Below, piece after piece: positions 58,571 to 64,000 of a stretch of DNA of 64,000 nt. The notes beneath the pieces are model-generated. The model did no database searches. It worked only from the letters and a program-made list of their open reading frames with translations, and was not told the DNA's origin. The stretch's first letter is position 1. Each line of letters begins with the position of its first letter. The DNA lies in the NCBI RefSeq assembly GCF_014645835.1, contig NZ_BMMM01000006.1, positions 419,217-483,216 of the forward strand, read 5' to 3'. This DNA is from Streptomyces albiflavescens (GTDB lineage: Bacteria; Actinomycetota; Actinomycetes; Streptomycetales; Streptomycetaceae). A program made the position numbers and the translations under genes.

Positions 58571-59350
58571 TCACGCCGGGCGCGAGCGCAGCCCCTCCAG
58601 CAGGATGTCGAGCAGCCGGGCCGATGCCGCGGCCTGCTGGGCGGCGTCCGGCAGCGAGGGCGCCGCCGTCGCTATCACCAGCAGTACGTCCGCCACGGTG
58701 ACGTCCGCCCGCAGCTCGCCCGCCGCGCGCGCCCGCTCCACCAGCCGGCCGACCACGTCGAGCAGTGCCGCCGCACCGGCGTCGTCCGCCGCCGCGATCA
58801 CCGACTCCTCCTCGGGTGTCGGCCGCTGTTCGACGAGCCGAAGCTCGGGCGTGAGTTGGGACCGCTGCTGCGGGACCCGCGCCTCGTCCGCCTCGACCCC
58901 GTCCTCCGTGACGCCGACCCGCAGTATCTGCGGCGGCAGCAGCCGACCGGCGCCCGAGGCCACCGACGTGCGCAGGAAGCGCGAGAGCGCCGACCACGGC
59001 TCGTCCTCCTGGCCGAGCGCCGCGCGTGCCTGGTCGGTCAGCCGGGAGGTCTCCTCCTCGGCTATCCGGCGCACCAGGACGTCCTTGCTCGGGAAGCGCC
59101 GGTACACCGTGCCGACACCGACCCTCGCGCGCCGCGCCACGTCCTCCATCGGCGCGCCGTATCCCAGCTCGCCGAAGACCTCGCGCGCCGCGCGCAGTAC
59201 GTGCTCCAGATTGCGCTGTGCGTCCACGCGCAGCGGCGTCGTGCGCGATCCTTCGCCCGGACCGCGTCCATTGCCGCTCGCTGCCGCGCCGACCGTGCCA
59301 CCGGATGTGATGGCAGACGCGGAAGACCAATGAGAGTCCTGAATGTGCAT
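58571..59350 (-). CDS. atrA: TetR-family regulator, probable AtrA homologue
   Basis: 259 residues, GGGGGAACGCTT before ATG 59350. The TetR HTH (about 45-95) reads LEHVLRAAREVFGELGYGAPMEDVARRARVG followed by VGTVYRRFPSKDVLVRRI; the C-terminal ligand domain is all-helical. The gene order TetR-NDH-2-SpoIIE phosphatase, with the AfsR-like and ECF genes on the other side, matches S. coelicolor SCO4116-SCO4120, in which SCO4118 is AtrA, an activator of actinorhodin and streptomycin genes. I use the symbol on that basis from memory; sequence comparison to AtrA itself was not possible. Likely ligands include acetyl-CoA-linked metabolites; none can be shown. Confidence 0.8.
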   Translation of the reverse strand: MHIQDSHWSSASAITSGGTVGAAASGNGRGPGEGSRTTPLRVDAQRNLEHVLRAAREVFGELGYGAPMEDVARRARVGVGTVYRRFPSKDVLVRRIAEEETSRLTDQARAALGQEDEPWSALSRFLRTSVASGAGRLLPPQILRVGVTEDGVEADEARVPQQRSQLTPELRLVEQRPTPEEESVIAAADDAGAAALLDVVGRLVERARAAGELRADVTVADVLLVIATAAPSLPDAAQQAAASARLLDILLEGLRSRPA

Positions 59351-59725
59351 AAGCGTTCCCCCGGTAATGACGTCTCCCCCCGGAGACTCTCCCCGCCATT
59401 GGTAGCCGGAGCGTGCGGAACAAGCTTGTGTGCACGAGCCCGCCCTGCGGGCTCGTCGAGCGCATCCCCCTACACCCCGTCGACACACGAACATAGTTGA
59501 GAGGGGGTCAATTCAGAAGGGGCAGGTTCCGCACGGAGCGCCCCCCGATCGGAGTACGGGACGGTTACGTCCCGATTGCGCCCCCTCCGCGCACCCAGCT
59601 CACCCCCGCTGACCTGCGCATCTTCCATGCACTCCGGCAAATCGGCCAACTCTGCGCGTTGTCGGCGTCCGGTCACACAAATTGCCGGGCCTGTGGACAA
59701 ACTCCGGAGCTGGGTGCGTCATGGG
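59351..59725. promoter_or_regulatory. Divergent promoter region between the TetR and NDH-2 genes
   Basis: About 375 bases. Features: a strong hairpin ACGAGCCCG-CCCTG-CGGGCTCGT near 59437-59459, an inverted repeat CGGGACG-GTTA-CGTCCCG near 59559-59576 in the region expected for the NDH-2 promoter, and AT-rich patches. The TetR regulator may bind here, as TetR proteins often control their divergent neighbour. Confidence 0.45.
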
Positions 59726-61102
59726 ATGGTGAAGGAACGTGCGCGCATTCTCATTGTCGGCGGCGGCTACGTCGGGTTGTACACAGCCCTGCGCCTGCAG
59801 CAGAAGTTGAAGCCTGAACTGAAGCGGGGCGAGGTCGAGATCACGGTCGTCTCGACCGAGCCGTACATGACCTATCAGCCGTTCCTTCCCGAGGCCGCCG
59901 CGGGCTCGATCTCGCCGCGCCATGTCGTCGTCCCGCTGCGCCGGGTCCTGGACCAGTGCCGGATCCTCATCGGCGAGGTGCAGTCGATCGACCACGCCAA
60001 GCGCACCGCGACGCTCACCACGCTCGCCACCGAGGAGGAGGGCGCGGGCGCGGAGCAGATCACGTACGACGAACTCGTCCTCGCCCCCGGCTCGATCTCC
60101 CGCGCCCTTCCGATCCCCGGCCTCGCCGACTACGCGATCGGCTTCAAGACGATCGAGGAGGCCATCGGCCTGCGCAACCATGTCATCGAGCAGATGGACA
60201 TCGCCTCCTCCACCCGCGACCCCGCGATCCGCGACGCGGCTCTGACCTTCGTCTTCGTGGGAGGCGGTTACGCGGGCGTCGAGGCGCTCGGCGAGCTGGA
60301 GGACATGGCCCGCTACGCCGCGCGCTACTACCACAACGTCCGGCCCGAGGACATGAAGTGGATCCTCGTCGAGGCCTCGAACCGCATCCTCCCCGAGGTC
60401 GGCGAGGAGATGGGCAAGTACACCGTCACCCAGCTGCGCCGCCGCAACATCGACGTACGCCTGGAGACCCGCCTCGACTCCTGCGCCGACCGCATCGCCG
60501 TCCTCAGTGACGGCGCCCGCTTCCCCACGCGTACGGTCGTGTGGACGGCCGGCGTGAAGCCGCACCCGGTCCTCGCCGCCACCGACCTCCCCCTGAACGG
60601 GCGCGGCCGCCTCAAGTGCACCCCCCAGCTGACCATCGACGGCGTCACGCACGCGTGGGCCGCGGGAGACGCTGCCGCCGTCCCCGACGTCACCGCCGAG
60701 CCCGGCAAGGAGACCGCGCCCAACGCCCAGCACGCCCTGCGCCAGGCCAAGGCCCTCGGCGACAACATCGCGCATTCCCTGCGCGGCGAGGCGCTCGAGA
60801 CGTACTCCCACAAGTACGTCGGCTCGGTCGCGTCCCTGGGACTGCACAAGGGCGTCGCACACGTCTACGGGCGCAAGTTGAAGGGCTATCCTGCCTGGTT
60901 CATGCACCGCGTCTACCACCTGAGCAGGGTGCCCACCTTCAACCGCAAGGCCCGTGTGCTCGCCGAATGGACCCTGGCGGGGCTCTTCAAAAGGGAGATC
61001 GTTTCCCTCGGTTCGCTCGAACATCCCCGTGCGGAGTTCGAACTCGCGGCCGGTGGAAAGCATCCTCTCGACCCCAAGCTCGACCCGAAGGGGTCGTCCT
61101 GA
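59726..61102 (+). CDS. ndh: Type II NADH dehydrogenase (NDH-2)
   Basis: 458 residues. Single-subunit FAD enzyme oxidising NADH and reducing menaquinone without pumping protons. The first Rossmann motif ILIVGGGYVGLYTA binds FAD (about 8-21) and the second FVFVGGGYAGVEALGEL binds NADH. STEPYMTYQPFLPEAAAG, VVWTAGVKPHPV and HAWAAGDAAAVPD (FAD-binding end) are family segments; AQHALRQAK follows. The C-terminal part GYPAWFMHRVYHLSRVP serves for membrane association. ATG 59726 is used; GTG 59714 with GGAG four bases before it is a possible start. The upstream leader contains a symmetric repeat near 59560. Confidence 0.93.
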   Translation: MVKERARILIVGGGYVGLYTALRLQQKLKPELKRGEVEITVVSTEPYMTYQPFLPEAAAGSISPRHVVVPLRRVLDQCRILIGEVQSIDHAKRTATLTTLATEEEGAGAEQITYDELVLAPGSISRALPIPGLADYAIGFKTIEEAIGLRNHVIEQMDIASSTRDPAIRDAALTFVFVGGGYAGVEALGELEDMARYAARYYHNVRPEDMKWILVEASNRILPEVGEEMGKYTVTQLRRRNIDVRLETRLDSCADRIAVLSDGARFPTRTVVWTAGVKPHPVLAATDLPLNGRGRLKCTPQLTIDGVTHAWAAGDAAAVPDVTAEPGKETAPNAQHALRQAKALGDNIAHSLRGEALETYSHKYVGSVASLGLHKGVAHVYGRKLKGYPAWFMHRVYHLSRVPTFNRKARVLAEWTLAGLFKREIVSLGSLEHPRAEFELAAGGKHPLDPKLDPKGSS

Positions 61103-61335
61103 CCGGACCCAGGAACTCCACCGGTTGGGCCGGCGTCTGACGGATGTCGGTCCGGTCGGCCAGACTGGTCCACGACCTCGGGCGGGATCACCGCCCGCCC
61201 TTTCCGAACCCACGAGGCTTTCCCCACTGTGCCGCATCCCCCGGGGGCCGCAGCACTCAACAGCGGCTCCGCCGCGGGCCGGATGCCCGACCGACCCGGT
61301 GCCGGCCGTAGTCCACAAACACGAGGCAAGGATTC

Positions 61336-62985
61336 GTGAACTTCACGCGCTGGAGCGCCCGGCTCCCCGGAACGCAGCGCCGCGCCGCAGCGCGGACCGA
61401 GCACACGGTCTCCCCGGACCGACGAGGGGAAGGCTCCGTGCCCGCGGCCCGCGCCGAGCAGCTGACCGACGACGCGCCGCCCACGCTCGGCGTCGACAAG
61501 CTGCCGGTGCGCGAGGTCCTCGACCGCGTCCCGGCCCTCGTCGCCCTGGTGCACGGCCCCGAACACCGCGTCGCGTACGTCAACGACGCCTATACGGCGG
61601 CCTTCGGCGTACGCCCCGCCGGCGAGCCCGCCCGCGCGGCACTGCCCGAGCTGGACGAACTCGGCCTGCTGCCGCTCCTCGACCAGGTCCTGCGCAGCGC
61701 GAAACCCCGCACGGTCAAGTCCCGCAAGGTGCCGAGCGGGCGCTCGTACACCTTCACCTGCACACCCGTCGACACCTCCCCGGAGGGCCAGGGCAGCGGC
61801 GTACTCATCTTCGCCACCGACGTCACCGATCACGCCGAGGCGGCCGAACGGCTGCGCACCAGCGAGCGCCGCCAGCGCGAAACGGCCGTCACCCTCCAGC
61901 GCTCGCTCCTTCCCCAGGAGCTGGAGGAGCCCGACGACCTGCGTATCGCCGCCACCTACCAGCCCGGCGGCACGGAGGCCGCGGTCGGCGGCGACTGGTA
62001 CGACGTGATCACCCTCGGCGGCGGCCGCACGGCGCTCGTCATCGGCGACGTCATGGGCCGCGGGGTCCGCGCCGCGGCGGTCATGGGCCAGCTGCGCACG
62101 GCCGTCCGCGCGTACGCCCGCCTCGACCTCCCCCCGCACGAGGTCCTGCAACTCCTCGACGGACTCGCCACCGAGATCGACGCCAACCAGATCGCCACGT
62201 GCGTGTACGCCGTCCACGACCCGAACGAGGGCCGGCTGGTGTACGCCTCGGCGGGCCACCTGCCCATCCTGGTCCGCGACGAGAGCGGCACCGTGCACCG
62301 GGCCGACGAGCCCACCGGACCGCCGCTCGGCACCGGCGGCTGGCTGCACGCGTCGGGATCGGTGCCGCTGGGCCCCGGCTCCACGGCCGTCCTGTACACG
62401 GACGGCCTGGTCGAGCGCCGGAACGAGGACCTGGACGAGGGCATCGCGTCCCTGGAGCGTGCCCTGGCCGGCGCCACGGGCACCCCTCAGGTGATCTGCG
62501 ACCGCCTGGTCCGCTCGGCGGGCGTCATGGCCGACCACGACGACGACGTGGCGGTCCTCGTTCTCCAGCACCCGGCGCGTACGGGCCCGGACGGCGAGCT
62601 CTTCCGGAACGCCGCTCTGGAGTTGCTCGGCGGCGTCGAAGCGGCTCCACGCGCGCGTGCCTTCGCCTCCGGCGTGCTCACCAGCTGGCGCTTCCCGTCC
62701 GATCTGCACGACCTGGGCGTGCTCGCCACGAGCGAACTCGTCGCCAACTCACTGCAGCACGGCACCCCGCCCATGCGCCTGCGCCTGCGCCGCACGGACC
62801 GCCGCCTGATCATCGAGGTCACCGACGGCGACGACCACCTGCCGCGCCGCCGCCGCGCCGAGCCCGGCGACGAGGCCGGGCGCGGCATCGCCATCGTCGC
62901 CACGATCGCCTCCGGCTGGGGGTCACGGCGTACGCCGGGAGGGGGGAAGGCGGTGTGGTGCGAGTTCGGCTTGCCGGGCGGGTAG
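61336..62985 (+). CDS. PAS-SpoIIE phosphatase-HATPase multidomain protein
   Basis: 549 residues from GTG 61336 with AAGGA upstream. Domains: Pro/Arg-rich start; PAS (about 50-160, VREVLDRVPALVALVHGPEHRVAYVND); PP2C/SpoIIE (about 175-410, LQRSLLPQ, GGDWYDV, LVIGDVMGRGVRAA, SAGHLPILV, VLYTDGLVERR, DHDDDVAVLVLQ); HATPase anti-sigma-like kinase (about 420-549, SELVANSLQHG as the N box, GRGIAIVATIASGWG as the G box). Such proteins combine a phosphatase for anti-anti-sigma factors with an RsbW-type kinase and sense via PAS. They are numerous in Streptomyces and tune stress and developmental sigma factors. It follows NDH-2 by 233 bases. Confidence 0.92.
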   Translation: MNFTRWSARLPGTQRRAAARTEHTVSPDRRGEGSVPAARAEQLTDDAPPTLGVDKLPVREVLDRVPALVALVHGPEHRVAYVNDAYTAAFGVRPAGEPARAALPELDELGLLPLLDQVLRSAKPRTVKSRKVPSGRSYTFTCTPVDTSPEGQGSGVLIFATDVTDHAEAAERLRTSERRQRETAVTLQRSLLPQELEEPDDLRIAATYQPGGTEAAVGGDWYDVITLGGGRTALVIGDVMGRGVRAAAVMGQLRTAVRAYARLDLPPHEVLQLLDGLATEIDANQIATCVYAVHDPNEGRLVYASAGHLPILVRDESGTVHRADEPTGPPLGTGGWLHASGSVPLGPGSTAVLYTDGLVERRNEDLDEGIASLERALAGATGTPQVICDRLVRSAGVMADHDDDVAVLVLQHPARTGPDGELFRNAALELLGGVEAAPRARAFASGVLTSWRFPSDLHDLGVLATSELVANSLQHGTPPMRLRLRRTDRRLIIEVTDGDDHLPRRRRAEPGDEAGRGIAIVATIASGWGSRRTPGGGKAVWCEFGLPGG

Positions 62986-62989
62986 TTTT

Positions 62990-63105
62990 CGACCCTTTTG
63001 AGGGGCGCGGGGAACTGCGCGATCTTTTGGCGGGGGTCTGGGGGCGCAGCCTCCAGGTACGGGACGGGTAGGGGCGGCGGGGGCGAAAACACCCTCACGC
63101 ACCCC
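62990..63105. repeat. Dispersed Streptomyces intergenic repeat, copy 4
   Basis: Contains GAGGGGCGCGGGGAACTGCG, GGGTCTGGGGGCGCAGCCTC, GGTACGGGACGGGTAGGGGC and GGCGGGGGCGAAAAC. This is the longest copy of the family and includes the widespread GGGGCGCGGGGAACTGCGC element. Confidence 0.7.
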
Positions 63106-63152
63106 CGCGCGTCACCTGGCCGCCCACCGCGCCCAGTGCTAGTAGCTCCCTC

Positions 63153-63968
63153 ATGGCAGACGAAACGGGCTTTCAGCTCAAAGGCAGTGCGCCAGAACGC
63201 TACGAGCAGTACGCCGCGCCATTGATGGCGCCCTTCGTGGAGACGATCCTCGACGCCGTCGACCTGTTCCCCGGTGCCACGGTCCTCGACCTGGCCTGCG
63301 ACACCGGCTTCGCGGCAAGGGCGGCCGCCGCCCGCGTAGGACCGGCGGGCCGCGTCTCGGGCGCGGATGTCAACGAGGGCATGATCAGGGTGGCCAGGGA
63401 ACACGCACCCCGCATGTACCCGGACATCGAGTTCACAGTGGCCCCGGCGGACAGACTCCCGTACAGGGACGGGACCTTCGACGCGATCGTCTGCCAGCAG
63501 GGAGTCCAGTTCTTCCCCGACCTGGACGCGGTGCTCGCGGAGACGGCCCGCGTGGCCCGCCCGGGCGGCCGCTTCGGCGCCACCGCCTGGGCCGACATGG
63601 ACCGCATCCCGTACTTCGTGGCCCAGTACGAAGCCGTCAAGGAGTACGGCGGCCCGGAGATCGCCGCGGACTACGAGGGCGCCTTCTCCGGCACCGCCGA
63701 GCGCCTCACCACCGCCCTTCGCACCGCCGGCTTCCACGACGTCACATCCCGAGAGGTCAGCTTCGGCATCGCGTTCCCGCCCCTCGCCGAGTACGCCCCC
63801 GGCCAGCTCTCGTCGACGTCCTGGGGCCAGTGGATCGTCGACAACGCCGGAGACGACGCCCTCGTACGGGCCGGCCGCGCCGTCCACGCCCGCCTCGCGG
63901 ACCGCACCGCCCCCGACGGCAGCGCGACCCTCCCCTTCACCGCCAACCTGGTGACAGGGATTCGCTGA
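63153..63968 (+). CDS. SAM-dependent methyltransferase (class I)
   Basis: 271 residues. The N-terminus FQLKGSAPERYEQYAAPLMAPF is typical of UbiE/Methyltransf_11 members. SAM motif I is VLDLACDTGFAARAAA, with the second Gly-rich position replaced by Cys-Asp-Thr; motif II is VSGADVNEGMI; motif IV FDAIVCQQGVQFFPDL; motif V VARPGGRFGATAW. The substrate cannot be read. No hydrophobic or leader segments; cytoplasmic. A repeat element separates it from the phosphatase gene and no partner enzyme is seen. Confidence 0.9.
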   Translation: MADETGFQLKGSAPERYEQYAAPLMAPFVETILDAVDLFPGATVLDLACDTGFAARAAAARVGPAGRVSGADVNEGMIRVAREHAPRMYPDIEFTVAPADRLPYRDGTFDAIVCQQGVQFFPDLDAVLAETARVARPGGRFGATAWADMDRIPYFVAQYEAVKEYGGPEIAADYEGAFSGTAERLTTALRTAGFHDVTSREVSFGIAFPPLAEYAPGQLSSTSWGQWIVDNAGDDALVRAGRAVHARLADRTAPDGSATLPFTANLVTGIR

Positions 63969-64000
63969 CACACGAAGACGGCCGCGACCACCGTGAAGGT

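Overview
The window is a piece of a Streptomyces chromosome. The evidence is very high GC with strong third-position bias, frequent GTG starts, actinobacterial tRNAs, several SpoIIE-type phosphatases, an AfsR-like SARP/NB-ARC regulator and a c-di-AMP riboswitch ahead of an M23 peptidase. From memory, the right half (aldo/keto reductase, PrsW, TrmB, HTH-TPR regulator, Asn-synthase-like protein, AfsR-like, large ECF sigma, AtrA-like TetR, NDH-2, SpoIIE phosphatase) matches the order around S. coelicolor SCO4108-SCO4120. No database search was possible.

Layout. 1-16 kb is housekeeping and envelope genes: truncated hrpA, a Glu-Asp-Phe tRNA trio, a membrane metallophosphoesterase, a zincin, a proline-rich lipoprotein, a DEAD-box helicase with a long RGG-like tail, two tandem FG-GAP repeat proteins (the first lacking its N-terminus), an amino-acid permease and tRNA-Lys.

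16-34.6 kb is the most distinctive part: a chromosomal type-IV-secretion/conjugation-like locus of fifteen genes. It has a VirB4-type ATPase, a VirB6/TrbL-type polytopic protein, TcpC/VirB8-like, PrgI/TcpE-like and VirB2-like membrane proteins, a two-domain wall hydrolase, several anchored or lipid-anchored proteins, a ParA-type ATPase paired with a ribbon-helix-helix-like protein, and several unknowns. I see no relaxase, integrase, FtsK/TraB-like DNA pump or replication gene. Nearly every transcription unit in it is preceded by a near-palindromic motif of the type GTGTMTAKAC, which suggests one dedicated regulator.

34.6-42.7 kb holds a low-GC stretch with gene remnants, a tyrS of the KMSKSKGN class, a small riboflavin-type cassette (GTP cyclohydrolase II, MarR, and a reductase-deaminase fusion in reversed domain order), initiator tRNA-Met, a membrane SpoIIE phosphatase, and an M23 peptidase under a ydaO-type riboswitch.

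42.7-64 kb is a regulatory neighbourhood with metabolic genes: aldo/keto reductase, PrsW, TrmB, LhgO, an HTH-TPR regulator, a divergent Asn-synthetase homologue, a large SARP/NB-ARC regulator, a membrane-tethered ECF sigma factor with a glycan-binding-like C-terminus, a TetR regulator, NDH-2, a PAS-SpoIIE-HATPase phosphatase and a methyltransferase. Several intergenic regions carry tandem, inverted or dispersed Streptomyces-type repeats.
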